Assembly (NCBI RefSeq): GCF_022921055.1
Contig: NZ_CP095063.1
Coordinates: forward strand, 248,001-312,000
Origin: Hymenobacter volaticus
GTDB lineage: Bacteria; Bacteroidota; Bacteroidia; Cytophagales; Hymenobacteraceae
DNA: 64,000 bases
Reading direction: 5' to 3'
Shown piece by piece: positions 9,877 through 20,609 of this stretch. Each line of letters opens with the position of its first letter. Positions within the stretch are counted from its first letter, which is position 1. Below the pieces are notes generated by a model, which had not been told where the DNA came from, searched no databases, and saw only the letters and a program-made list of their open reading frames with translations. The position numbers were made by a program, and so were the translations under genes.

Positions 9877-10983
9877 CTAGCGGGCAGCTTGGTATAAGTA
9901 ATCCAGCAGGCCGTGTTGAGGCTTGTCGCCGGTCAGTTCCCAAAACATGATGCCGCCGAGGTGTTTGGCGCGGACATAGTGGGTTTTCAGTTGAATGGAT
10001 TTCTCGTTGTCGAAGGAGGCAAACTCCTGGCGGCGGGCACTGTAGGCGTACGGGGCCTTGGCTACGTCGTCCCAATACGAAACGAAGCCCCGTGTTGCCG
10101 ACAGACTGTCGGCAAAATCCTTGTAGTTAAAGGTCTGCTTAAATTTTCCGGCTTGCTCCAGCCCCTGGTTCCGGGGCGGAACGCCGCTAAACACCCGGGC
10201 GTAAAAAGCCGCGCCAACAACAATCTTGCCCGGCGCCACACCCACCGAATCGAGGAAGCGCACGCCGTTGTCGATGGAGGGTACTTGCTGCGTAGTGGAA
10301 TACAAAGGGGTGTGGTGGCCCGTGGTAGTGCTGTAGCCGTTGACTAAGTCGTAGCTCATCAGGTTGACGCGGTCAACCAAGGGCATCACGGCCGGCCACT
10401 CTACGGCGTGGCGGAGGTAGTCGGGAAAACCGCCGGCAGCGAAGCTTATTTCGTAGTTTTTGCCGAGCGTGGTGCGCAGGGATTGTACCAGCAAGGTGAA
10501 GTTGTGGCGGTCTTCGGGCGCAAAACGGTGGCCGGGTGGACCGGCAACAGCCGGGTATTCCCAATCCAAGTCAATGCCGTCGGTGTGGGTGTCAGTAAGC
10601 ACTTGCTTGACGGAAGCCGCAAACTCGTTGCGCCCTTGGGCGGTAGCAAATACCTGTGAGCAGGTTTCGCAGCCGCCCCAGCCGCCCAACGAAAGCATCA
10701 CTTTCAACTGGGGGTTCTGGCTCTTGAGGGCTACGAGCGCAGCCACCGTGGCTTTATCCTTGGGGTTGTCGAAGGCAAAGGCCGTGTTTTTTAGGTGCAG
10801 AAAGCTGTAGATAATGTGCGTGAGCTTGTCGGTCGGATATTGCCGAAAGCCAGTAGCATCGCCGGCGTAGTAGGCAATAATGGCCATGCGGGGCGCGGCA
10901 ACAGTAGAAGCAGGACGAATGGGAAGCAAAGCCGTGCTCCCCGCCGCGACAAGCAGCAGCGCTAGGTACAGAACATTTCTCAT
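9877..10983 (-). CDS. Secreted GH18 chitinase
   Basis: Hydrolyses beta-1,4-N-acetylglucosamine polymers by the GH18 substrate-assisted mechanism. ATG at 10983 gives MRNVLYLALLLVAAGSTALL, a signal peptide; an upstream in-frame start at 11007 adds eight poor residues. The TIM-barrel begins MAIIAYYAGDATGFRQYP and carries the SLGGWGG strand and the catalytic DGIDLDWEYP (D-x-x-D-x-D-x-E complete), then RVNLMSYDLVNGYS and GGIMFWELTGD. At 368 residues it is a single catalytic domain with no binding module. It is not in a visible operon; the gene downstream on the same strand is the AraC regulator, about 490 bases away. Confidence 0.93.
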   Translation of the reverse strand: MRNVLYLALLLVAAGSTALLPIRPASTVAAPRMAIIAYYAGDATGFRQYPTDKLTHIIYSFLHLKNTAFAFDNPKDKATVAALVALKSQNPQLKVMLSLGGWGGCETCSQVFATAQGRNEFAASVKQVLTDTHTDGIDLDWEYPAVAGPPGHRFAPEDRHNFTLLVQSLRTTLGKNYEISFAAGGFPDYLRHAVEWPAVMPLVDRVNLMSYDLVNGYSTTTGHHTPLYSTTQQVPSIDNGVRFLDSVGVAPGKIVVGAAFYARVFSGVPPRNQGLEQAGKFKQTFNYKDFADSLSATRGFVSYWDDVAKAPYAYSARRQEFASFDNEKSIQLKTHYVRAKHLGGIMFWELTGDKPQHGLLDYLYQAAR

Positions 10984-11098
10984 AGAACAGGCCGCCAACA
11001 GGTACAATCAAGCTTGCCCGAAGATAGGAGGCTAGCGCTAAATAGCGGCGGGTTTAGCTATGTAGAGAATTACCCGCTTTCATTACAAAGCGCTCCAC

Positions 11099-12033
11099 TT
11101 AGCGCCGGGCCTTCCGGGTCTGCAAAGCTTCTAATAGGGGGCGTATGCCGGCAAGCAGTCCTTGGGTCGCTGCTCCAGTGGAGTCCAAGCTGGGGTCGAG
11201 AATAGTTAAGTCCAGACCCACAACGTGGGGCGACGTCAGTAAGGGAGAAGCAGCGCCACTAGTTCCGCGTAAGACAAGCCCCGGGTTGAGGTGAGTCTAC
11301 GGCAGGCATGAGCGTGCTGTCGAGTACATCCACGTCGAAATGAATCCAAAACCCATCGAGTTTAGCGGATCTGACGTGGTGAAGAAAAGCCTGTGCGCAG
11401 GCGTGTGGCCCCAATTTCCGGACGGTCGCCAAGTCGGTATAATGAATAGTCGAGGCCGCCATTGCGGCTAGGTAGGCTTCGTCTTCGTCGCGGTTGCCTA
11501 CGCACCACGCGTGCTCGGCCCGCACGTAAGGACTTAGACCACCCAGATTGGTGAGTTGAGTTGGACCACGGCCCGTTACGAGAGCTAGGTCCATACCCGC
11601 GGCCCCGCCCGAGGCCGATAACCCGGGCCAAGCATAATCCGTGTGGCCATCCAGAAAGAACAGGCCGTACGTGCCAATTTGCTTTAACCCCAGCATATTC
11701 CCTATCAAGATGCTACAGTCGCCCCCAAGCACCACCGGGAAGATGCCCTCTTGCACTAGGCCCGCTACGCAGGCCGCCAACTGCAGCGAATAGTCGGCAA
11801 TGGCTTTCGCGTTGCGCACCCCAGTCTCTGGGTCCAAGGAGCCCACGTAAGGGGGCGCCGGCACCGTATGAACCTGCTCCGGGCTAACAGGTCGTGGAAG
11901 CCCAATGTTTGAGCCACGCGGGCAACTGGTATACCCCCGGCACGACACCAGGCACCAGTTCTTGTAAGCCTAAATTGCTTGGCGCCTCCACTAAGTTGAT
12001 TCGCAGCGGTGGCATTATAGCAGACCTGTTCAT
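11099..12033 (-). CDS. Arginase/agmatinase-family ureohydrolase (three frame breaks)
   Basis: Repaired length about 312 residues, typical of the family, which hydrolyses guanidino compounds at a dinuclear manganese site. ATG at 12033 gives MNRSAIMPPLRINLVEAPSNLG. Metal motifs: VVLGGDCSILIG (Cys where His is commoner), FFLDGHTDY, and HFDVDVLD. Missing bases at 11901-11903 (CCC), 11279-11282 (CCCC) and about 11241-11245 scatter it over three frames. Restored, the end reads PQPGGLSYAELVALLLPLLTS and VVGLDLTILDPSLDSTGAATQ to a stop at 11099. The DGH triplet replaces the usual DAH. Whether the substrate is arginine, agmatine or another guanidine is undecided. Confidence 0.78.
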
Positions 12034-12639
12034 AGCGAGGGTACATAAAAGTTGATGCTTATTAATAGGCGCAGACCAGCTGTATGTATTTGTGATAACG
12101 CTTAACAAGTTGCTATCTACCAATTCTACAATTTTAGTGACGGACAACCTTTTATCAATGCCCAAATTCAGGGTCCTGAAATAGATGCCACGCTGATGAA
12201 ATAAGTTAACTAGGTGAAATGACATGGCTGCGACTACGCTTCAGACGAAAGCAGTGTGCAACAAGTATTATATCGTCTTCCCGCCGTCAACTAAGCAATT
12301 CCTATTTCCCTGCTCGGTTCTAATTCGAGTCGTGATAAAGATGCTTTACCTACTGCAACTTGGCTTCGGGTAAGCACCTTTATTTAGTTGTATTCTTAGT
12401 GAATGCCGATACTTCTTCTCGTAAGTAGTTGCCAGTCGCTTGGGGTGGCGGCCTCACAACCGACAGTGCCGAGTCTCTTGAAGAAATGGGTAGGAACTAA
12501 AAAATTAATGTGCCGATACTCAACAATAAAATGCTCTGGCAGTCCGTATTTCTACTTTCTTATTGAGAAGGCCCTCAAGTTTATTTACTAGCACGAGGGA
12601 CAAGCAACAGTAACTATTCTTTATTTCCAACTACCCCTT
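12034..12639. other. Intergenic stretch, no supported gene
   Basis: About 600 bases. A 62-codon open frame at 12403-12591 has a hydrophobic start but no family resemblance and poor composition; I leave it out. Promoters for the flanking divergent genes should lie here. Confidence 0.45.
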
Positions 12640-13235
12640 ATGACTACCTTACACTGTAGCATCGCCTTGCTACTGTCGGTCCCCCTGGCAAGTGTGGCGC
12701 AGCCCGCCCCGTCCGATTCGGCCCCCGCTCCCCGCCACCTGTTCACGTTGCATACGCTCCGTATTAAATCGCCTTTTATTCCGGCGCTGGGGTATGAGGT
12801 GCCGGTGTGGTCCCGCTGGGGGTGCGCGCTAGCCTGGGTGCCACCTACAACAGTAATCGGTATCGCTCCGACTACTATGACGCCATGGGAGTTTTAATCG
12901 CGGGCACCGCCCACTACCGCTACACTACCTTGTACACGGACGCCTCGCTTAACTATTACCTGCAAGCGCGCAAGCCGACTTTCGTCGGGTGGTTTGTGGG
13001 CGTGGGCTTTATAGCAGCCTATGCCTATCGTCGGGTGACAAATGATAACCCTCAGTACCCTACGCGCACATCGCATGACGTGGCGGTGCGGCCTTTGTTG
13101 CGAGGTGGGCGGCACTGGGCGCTGGGGCAGCGCTGGCTCCTGGATACCCATGTGGCGGTGGCAATATCGAGTTATCCAACCCAGCGGATAGCTCTTAATG
13201 AGTTTATAGGCGTAGGAGCGGGCTATCGGTTTTAA
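12640..13235 (+). CDS. Small outer-membrane beta-barrel protein (frame broken near 12809)
   Basis: ATG at 12640 gives a signal peptide ending SVPLASVAQPAP. The chain then shifts frame near 12809-12810: PALGYEVPV in one frame, VPLGVRASLGATYNSNRYRS in the next. One added base joins them as YEVPVWVPLGVRAS and gives 198 residues. The rest shows alternating amphipathic strands (YRYTTLYTDASLNYYLQ, GWFVGVGFIAAYAYRR, LLDTHVAVAISSYP) and ends GVGAGYRF, the aromatic C terminus usual for barrel assembly. Role unknown; no operon partner. Confidence 0.7.
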
Positions 13236-13524
13236 CTCGTGCTTATACTCTCCGCTGTGTAGGATAGTGTTCCAACAGACATCTGTATGAGGAAGGATAT
13301 GGTGTGCATCTCTCTTTACTTTGTGCTCATCAGTCGTGCACGAGAAATGACTGATACGAATTAATCTGCGCCGGTTAAGAGACTTAACTAATGGCTACTG
13401 GCCGTAAACCGACTGCAAGTAGGTGCTCGGTGCGAACAACGAAAGCTTCATCTTCTCGAGAGCAGTGCTGCGGCCTGGTTTGCGACAGGCTGGGCTTACT
13501 ATTTGAACCTACTGCATTACCCTC

Positions 13525-14064
13525 ATGGAACAAGTAAAATGGTTTGAACGCGAATTCGCCCCTTTTGCCGACCCGCGCCTGCTACCATCGTTGCTGGAGC
13601 GGTTAATGGGCACTCCAGCCCGGTTAGAGGAAAAACTGGCTGGCATTGCCCCGCCGTGGCTAACCCTGCGGGTAGACGGAACGTGGACCATTCAGGAGAA
13701 TGTGGGCCACTTAGCCGACCTAGAGCCGCTGTGGCTGGGCCGCTTGGAGGACATTGTCAGCGGCGCGGCCGAGCTGCGTCCCACTGATTTAACTAACCGA
13801 GCCACTACGGACGCCAATCACAACGCGACGTCCCTGCCAGCGCTGCTCTACAGCTTCCGACAGCAGCGGATGCGCACCGTGCACCGCCTGCAAGACCTGA
13901 ACGGGGAAGTTCTAAACTGGTCGGCGCGGCACCCCCGCCTGCACACGCCGATGCGGCTGCCGGATTTGTTTCTGTTCGTGGCCGAACACGATGATCACCA
14001 CTTAGCCCGCATCAGCGAACTGGCCCGCCGGCTGAGTGCTCTCGACTCCGAAAGTGCGGTTTAA
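13525..14064 (+). CDS. DinB/YfiT-family putative metal-dependent hydrolase or transferase
   Basis: 179-residue four-helix-bundle protein. The DinB metal-site pattern is visible: a His in the first half (WTIQENVGHLADLEPLW) and the paired His in EHDDHHLARISELARRL. Proteins of this superfamily include thiol-S-transferases and dehalogenase-like enzymes, many uncharacterised; no substrate can be assigned. Convergent with the Gfo/Idh gene across a hairpin at 14083-14124, and not in an operon. Confidence 0.85.
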   Translation: MEQVKWFEREFAPFADPRLLPSLLERLMGTPARLEEKLAGIAPPWLTLRVDGTWTIQENVGHLADLEPLWLGRLEDIVSGAAELRPTDLTNRATTDANHNATSLPALLYSFRQQRMRTVHRLQDLNGEVLNWSARHPRLHTPMRLPDLFLFVAEHDDHHLARISELARRLSALDSESAV

Positions 14065-14082
14065 TCCCTTTGAATGCCGTTC

Positions 14083-14124
14083 TGGCGCAACCAACAGGTA
14101 TAGCCATGCCCGTGGGTTGCGCCA
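14083..14124. terminator. Hairpin between convergent DinB and oxidoreductase genes
   Basis: TGGCGCAACC at 14083-14092 pairs perfectly with GGTTGCGCCA at 14115-14124 across a 22-base loop. It sits between two convergent genes and may serve both. Confidence 0.55.
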
Positions 14125-14196
14125 AGCTTACGTTAACATAACGAATTGAACAGGGTGAAAACGACAATAAAGTCGGGCACCTTAGCACCTACTTTG

Positions 14197-15314
14197 CTAC
14201 GTCAAGGCTACTTTCTGCCCACTCTTAGCCGCCTTATAAATCCCATCCAGCACCCGTAGGTCTTTGCGTCCTTCTTCGCCGGAAATATGGGTTGGCAATG
14301 GCTTATTGGCCAGCAGGCAGGAAGCAATGCCATCCAACTGGGCAGCTTGTTGATTGATAACTGGGAAATGAAATGCGCCCTGGCTGCTGCGACCTGTAAA
14401 AGGTCCGTAACTCAGACCCGGACTGAGTTCAAAGAATCCATTATCAGCGGAAGCAAAAAACCGGTCGATGTTGCAGGTTGCTGTCGCCGTGGAGGTGCAC
14501 ACGGCACCACTAGGAAAGTAGAGTTGCCAGGTGATAGACTCTTCCACTTCGGTAAACAAATTCGGCAGGGTGACGGGGCCAAACTGCGCTGTCACAGCGA
14601 CCGGTTCTTCCCCGAGCACGTAGCGGCTGCTTTGCACGCAGTACACGCCTAGATTCATCAATGGGCCGCCCCGGCCAGGGCTTTTTTCAAATGCCAATCC
14701 TCGGGGATAATGTCCGCTAAGCGGTACCCCAAAGACGCCTCCATCAAACGAACTTGCCCGAATACCTTTTGCTGACCAAGCCGTTGGAGTTCAAGGTGGT
14801 TTGGTTCGTAGTGCAACCGATAGCCTACCGCTAACTGCACGCCGGCCCGCTTACAGGCGGCAATCATATCCTGGCAATCCTGCTCAGTTAAGGCCATAGG
14901 CTTCTCGACAATCACGTGCTTGCCAGCCTTGGCCGCTCGCAGCGTAAATTCCTTGTGCAGCGCATTGGGCAGGGTGATGTAGACAAGGTCAATGTTTTTA
15001 TTGGCCAGGATTGTGTCAAAGTTCTGATATGAGTACACATTCTTTTCCGGGATATTATACTCGCTTTTCCAGCGGGCCGCCTTGGTTGGGGTGCCCGTGA
15101 CAATGCCGGCAAGCTGGCAGTACTGGGAAACTGCGAGGCCCTCACGGATCAGGTTGGCATACCGGCCTAGCCCGCACAGAGCCACCCGAAGCTTTTTGCC
15201 GGTATACGGTACAGCTTTCGTTTGCGCGTACAATGCACTGGAAGGCAGTAGCAGCGAGGCTCCAAGGCCAAATCCAAGTTGCTCAACAAACCCACGCCGG
15301 GACACTTTTTTCAT
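14197..15314 (-). CDS. Tat-exported Gfo/Idh/MocA-family oxidoreductase (frame broken at 14669-14672)
   Basis: NAD(P)-dependent sugar oxidoreductase resembling glucose-fructose oxidoreductase. It starts MKKVSRRGFVEQLGFGLGASLLL, a twin-arginine signal, which fits export of a folded, cofactor-loaded protein. Rossmann motif LRVALCGLGRYA, then DLVYITLPNALHKEF and the family HVIVEKPMALT (catalytic Lys of EKP). One missing base in CCCC at 14669-14672 breaks the frame after KKALAG; restored it reads AGGGPLMNLGVYCVQ and gives 372 residues. It lies upstream of, but convergent in function with, the GH3/GH29 block on the same strand. The sugar oxidised is not known. Confidence 0.85.
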
Positions 15315-15498
15315 GTTAGTTGGTAAGGATAAAGAAGTGCAATGAACACATCAAATAGAAGGCAACATGCCCAAGGGCCGCGCCCTTAGCTAACGGGCGA
15401 GAGTACGGTATTCGCGTTTAGCAGTCGCTTTTTTGTGCTGATATTTATCGACAGGACCCCCAACTGTTCGATTGACTTTCTCGCCAGTCCTTACATCG

Positions 15499-17884
15499 TT
15501 ATTGCACGTTCTCCACCTTCTGAGCGACGTTGAACTGCGCTTGAAGCCGAATATCTTCCGACGAAGCGCCGATCAGCACGGTAAAGGCGCCCGGCTCCAC
15601 CACCCATTTCAAGTTGGTGTTCAGTAGCATTAGATCTTCGGCCGTTAATTCGAAAACCACTTCCTGCTGCTGCCCGACGGGCAGCGCGAGCCGCTGAAAC
15701 TTCTTCAGCTGCAGGGCCGGGGTGACCACCGAGCTAACTTCATCGCGCAGGTATAGCTGCGCGACTTCGTCGCCGGCGCGGGTCCCAGTGTTTTTGACGG
15801 TGAAGCGCACTGTTACCTGCACGGCCCCGAGTGCTCGGCGGTACTAACGCGCAAGGTGGAGTACTCGAACTTGCTGTAGCTCAGGCCATGCCCGAAGCTG
15901 TAGAGCGGTTTGGCGCTGGTTTCGACGTAGTCGTGCTTGGCGGGGCGCTTGGCGTTGTAATACACTGGTAGTTGCCCGACGTGTCGGGGCACCGAGATGG
16001 GCAGGCGGCCGGCGGGGTTGTAGTCGCCGAACAGCACGTCGGCCACGGCGTGGCCGCCTTCCTGGCCGGGATACCACGCATCTAGCATAGCCGGCACGTG
16101 GGCTGCCATCCAGTTCAGGTTTAGCGGGCGGCCTTTGATAAGCACCACGACTACCGGCGTGCCGGTTGCTACTACGGCTTGGAGCAGTTCCTGCTGCTTA
16201 CCGAGTAAATCGAGCGTGGCGCGGTCGTAGCCTTCGCCGCTTTCCATGTCGCTGAGAGGCTGTCCGCCTTTGGCGGCCGTGACGGTAGCTGCTCCTGTGC
16301 TCTGGTAGTCGGTTTGGAAGTCGCGGGCGCTGGAGCCGCCGAGCACCACCACGGCCACCTGCGCCCGGCGGGCCGCCGCTACGGCCTCGGCAATATTCGC
16401 ATCGGTAGTATCCCGAATGGCGCAGCCTTTGGCGTAGAAAATCTGCGTAGCCGGCGACACCTGCGCGCGAATTCCTTCGAGCACTGTCACGATGTTGCTT
16501 TCGGGTTGGGGCGCGGTGTAGTCGCCGAGCTGGTTGTAGATATTGTCGGCATTCGGGCCGATGACGGCCAGGCGTTGCAGGGTTTTGGCGAGGGGCAGCA
16601 GATTTTTTTCGTTTTTCAGCAGCACAATTGATTCCTGCGCTACCTGCCGGGCCAGCTGCACATGGGCCGGGTTTCTCACCAGCTTAGTTGCTTTTTTAGG
16701 GTCCACGTAAGGATTCTCGAACAGACCTAGGTCGAACTTCACCCGCAACACTCGGCTTACGGCGCGGTCGAGCGCCTCCATGGAAACTAGCTTTTGCTGA
16801 TGGGCAGCCAGCAGTGCCTTATCGTAGCCGTAGCCGCTCAAGTCGTTGTCCAGGCCGGCGTTGAGGGCCAGGGCCGCTGCCTCGGCCGGGGTAGCGGCTA
16901 CGTGATGGCTGCCTACCAGCCCCGATATGCTTCCTAAATCGGATACCGTAAAGCCCTGAAAACCCCACTGCTTACGCAACACGTCCGTCAGCAACCACTC
17001 GCTGGCCGAGCAGGGCACGCCGTCGATAGAGTTGTAGGCCGTCATGACGGATAAGGCACCCGCTTTTACCGCCGCCCGAAACGGTGGCAAAAAGCTCTGG
17101 TTCAACTCGCGGTAGCCAGGGCTGATGCTGCCCCCGTTATGGCCCCCTTCCGGTACGCCGTAGGCCGTGAAATGCTTCAACGTCGACACTACATTGAGCC
17201 CGCTTTTCAGGCTAGTACCCTGGAAACCCTGCACCATCGCGGCCCCCATCTGCCCGTTGAGCACCGGGTCTTCGCCGTAGGTTTCCTCGACCCGCGACCA
17301 GCGCGGCTCGCGAGCCAAATCCAAGACCGGGCCGTAGCCGATATGAGTGCCCTGCACCCGCGCCTCGCTGGCAATAACCGAGGCCATGCGCCGGATGAGG
17401 GCGGGGTCCCAGGTACTGCTCTGCCCAATAGAGGTCGGAAATACGGTGGTGCCGATGGCCATGTGGCCGTGAGGGCACTCCTCGGCCAGCAGCAGCGGAA
17501 TATGCAGCCGCGTATGCTCGACGGCGTACTTCTGTAAGGCATTGGTGGCTTCAGCCGCTTGCAAAGGATTCAGGCCAGTTTTCAAGGTCTTCTTCGTCCA
17601 CGGGTCGGCGCGCAGTGTGGCCCATAAAGCGCCAATGTGGCGCTCGTCTATAGCTTTTTTGCCTGCCGCGCTGATGTCAACTCGTCGCTCGTCTTTCTGA
17701 TACATTTCCCAGCCGAGCAGCGTGGAGAGCTGCCCGACCTTTTCCTCGACCGTCATGCGGGCCAGTAGGTCCTGCACCCTCGCTTCGGTGGGGCGAGGCG
17801 GTCTTGGTAGAGGGGTTTGGGCGCCTGGGCCACGGCAACGGTGAAATTGAGCCAGCAGAGCCCAAGCGCTAGATAGGTGGTCAT
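15499..17884 (-). CDS. Secreted GH3 beta-glycosidase, BglX-like (two frame breaks)
   Basis: Repaired length about 795 residues with the usual GH3 order: signal peptide (MTTYLALGLCWLNFTVAVAQA), TIM barrel, alpha/beta sandwich and C-terminal Fn3-like domain. Catalytic nucleophile is the Asp of FTVSDLGSISG (WGA is commoner after the Asp). Other motifs: GYGPVLDLAREPRWSRVEETYGEDP, STLKHFTAYG, VMTAYNSIDGVPC, and in the last third LFGDYNPAGRLPISVP and PLYSFGHGLSYSKFEYS. Missing bases in GGGG at 17790-17793 and CCCC at 15835-15838 detach the signal peptide and the Fn3-like end. Family members are exo-acting beta-glucosidases or beta-xylosidases; specificity here is open. Just downstream of the GH29 gene, 36 bases apart, so probably co-transcribed. 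Confidence 0.9.
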
Positions 17885-17920
17885 ATGAGCGAGACGTAGA
17901 AAAATGATGGTAAGCTTAGC

Positions 17921-19365
17921 TTACTCGGCCGTAAAGGCAAAAACCAGTGCCGGATAGGTTCCTGCTTGTTGGGTTAGGTCGGCAGGCAGCGTAAGCTTCA
18001 CTTTGTCTCCTACGCGCGTCCACTGCACGGCCTTGCCCGTTTGCAGGAGTTTTAGCTGGCTGCCTTTTCGGGAAGGTTGCCGGTCCATTCCAGGGTGGCC
18101 GGCGCGGGTTGGTTTTCGGGTAGGCAGGCAATGGCGTAGCGGGTGCCCTTTTTGCCTTGGGTGAAATAGGTGCTGCCATCCTGGAAGCGGGCGGTAGCAC
18201 GGGTGTTATAAATGGCCTCGCCGTTCACGTCCAGCCACTTGCCTATGGCCGCTAACCGCGTCACGGCTTCGTCGGCCAGGGTGCCGTCGGGCTTGGGGCC
18301 GACGCCGAGCAGCAAACTGCCGCCTTTGGCGACTACCTCTACGAGCGAGTGAATAATCTTGGTAGGCGACTTGTAGGTGTCGTTCGGCACGTAGCCCCAA
18401 TTGTTGGCCAACGTCAGGCAGCTTTCCCAAGGGTTGGCCAGCGGCAACTCGGGTACGTGCTGCTCAGGAGTTTGGTAGTTCTCGTAGGGGCCGTGCACGG
18501 TGCGGTCGACCATGAGCAGGCCAGGCTGGGCCTGCCGGGCCATAGTAGCAATGCGCAGCATATCCACCTCCTGGCTGAACTCCGGGATGGGCGCGCCCCA
18601 AGAGCGTACTTCCGCGTTCACGGTTTCGCGGGGCCGCACCCAGCCGCCGTCGAGCCACAGAATATCCATCCGGCCGTAGTCGTGCATTAGCTCGCTTATT
18701 TGGTTGTAGGTGAAGCTCTTGTACTGCTGCCACCGCCACGGATACTTCTTGATGTCGTAGTTGACGTTGCGGTTAGGCGTGGCGTACTTCGGCCACCAAA
18801 ACTGCGGTGAGTGCCAGTCGGGTTTCGAGAAGTACGCCCCAATCATAAACCCTTGCTGCCGAAAGGCCTCGAACACGTACTTGGCCACGTTGGCCCGCGG
18901 ATTATCGCGGAACGGTCCGTTGGTGATCTTGAAATCCGATTGCTGGGTGTCGAACATACTGAAACCGTCGTGGTGCTTGGTGGTAAACACCAGATAGCGC
19001 ATGCCAGCTTTTTTCGCGACGGCCGCCCATTGGTCAGGATTGAACTTCACCGGGTTAAACTGTTGGCTTAGTCCCCAATACCACTTTTTGTAGTCTTCGT
19101 AGGCCACGGTACTGTCGCGCGTCACCCAATCTTCCGAGCACAGCTGCCACGACTCGATAATACCCGGCACGGCATACAAACCCCAGTGCAAAATCAAACC
19201 AAATTTCTGGTCGCGCCAACGTTCTAGCTTTTGCTTAACTAAGGGATCAGTAGGGGCTTCGTACTGCGTCGATTGCTGGTGAATACCTTGCTCTTGGGCG
19301 CGCCCCGATTGTACACTAGCGGCGGCTAGTATGAAGAAGGCGAGGGCAGCTTTTTTCACGTGCAT
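17921..19365 (-). CDS. Secreted GH29 alpha-L-fucosidase (frame broken at 18063-18068)
   Basis: Retaining exo-alpha-L-fucosidase. Signal MHVKKAALAFFILAAASVQSGRAQ, then the GH29 barrel: FGLILHWGLYAVPG, YLVFTTKHHDGFSMFDTQQS, and the nucleophile Asp in MDILWLDGGW. KGGSLLLGVGPKPDGTL marks the end of the barrel, followed by a beta-sandwich. The frame stops at 18052 after LPEKAAS; one added base at 18063-18068 continues as LPEKGSQLKLLQTGKAVQW and ends LVFAFTAE at 17921, for 481 residues. First gene of a likely two-gene unit with the GH3 enzyme, consistent with stripping fucose and then beta-linked sugars from the same oligosaccharide. Confidence 0.92.
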
Positions 19366-20295
19366 AGGCTGTTTAAGTTAAACCTGGCCCCACTACCGGG
19401 AGCCTATTTTACTTGCCGGCCAAGTCTGGTAGTGGAAAAATCAAGGCTTTGGCCGCGGCAAGGTAATTAGCATGCGTACCTGTTTTTCACTCTGGAGCCT
19501 CTTCGCGGTAGCATCCCCAATCAATAAACACAGGATAATAGAAATAAAACCGAGCCGCTGACCTTACGGGCAAGGTGATCAGTATTGAAATATCTCTCGC
19601 AACTGGTCATACATTTCTTGCGCCTTAACTGTGGACAGTATACTTAGCGGTGCGGTGCGCCAAGCAGTATTTATCTATCGACCCGATAGAATCAAGCGCT
19701 ACGTATTTTTTCTTGCTTTTGAGAATGCACTCCACCTAGTAGGATAGTCGCGGCGGGTGGTATTTACCGCTGCCTTAGTAACTGTGCGCAGGTAGGCAAG
19801 GCATAGCAAATAGGTGGACTTAGCACCTAGGCTCTTGATACAGTTTAGTTCGCAAAACAACAATCAAGAAAGTAACCGCTTATCTCCATAGGCATAAGCA
19901 GTAAGTAAAATCTCAACCGTAAACTTGGCGTGCAGAGTAATGCGCACTGCGATAATTGATTAGCGAGTGTTGTGAGTAGCCCCTATAACAGGTGTGCGCA
20001 TAGGAGTATCAGCCCACCGTGTAAGCTGGCTACCCAGTTAATAACTTAAAGAAGGCAGTAAACCAAATGAGCTGAAATAGACGAGGGCCACGCCCACTGC
20101 TGGATGTTGCCCCTCTAACACCTTCTCCGGCCTGGGAAGATTGCTCGGGGCGAAGATCAGGGTTTGTATTCAAATATTGCAAATGGCTTTAAAATATTAT
20201 AATACAGAGACGGTTGTGTATTGATGAAGTAGCTTTTTCGCATGTGTTATCGTATGATATGCTTATGTTTAATCTCTGTTAATCACTTTATTGCT
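19366..20295. other. Long intergenic stretch, no supported gene
   Basis: About 930 bases upstream of both the GH29 gene and the small gene at 20296. No frame here has a start with family resemblance. It becomes visibly AT-rich from about 20160 onward. Confidence 0.45.
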
Positions 20296-20556
20296 ATGAT
20301 AAAGTATTCTCATTTTCTTGTTCCTATGCTGCTGTTAAGCTTCTCTTTGGCAGGATATGCCCAAACGGCCCCTACACCGAAAGGGAAAACTCTATCTACT
20401 ACACCGGCAAGTAAAGCACCTGCGCTGGATACAACGAAAACAATGGCGTCCAACGGCCTCTATCTGTTGAAGGATACAGCAGCATTTAACCGCAAACTTC
20501 GCTGTTCCAGTCGTCCCTCATCTCTCCCAATACCTACTAGACCTATAAAAAAGTAA
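20296..20556 (+). CDS. Small secreted protein of unknown function
   Basis: ATG at 20296 gives MIKYSHFLVPMLLLSFSLAGYAQ, a good signal peptide with an A-x-A-type end; an upstream in-frame ATG at 20242 would add a weak leader. The mature part is about 63 residues, rich in Thr, Pro, Lys and Ala, ending in a basic tail. I recognise no family. It is convergent with the haloperoxidase-like gene, with 53 bases between stops. A frame break near the end, as in its neighbours, cannot be excluded. Confidence 0.5.
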   Translation: MIKYSHFLVPMLLLSFSLAGYAQTAPTPKGKTLSTTPASKAPALDTTKTMASNGLYLLKDTAAFNRKLRCSSRPSSLPIPTRPIKK

Positions 20557-20609
20557 GGTGGAGGTAAGTTCAGTTATTTGGTGACCCGTCCTAACTCACC
20601 ATGCTAGGG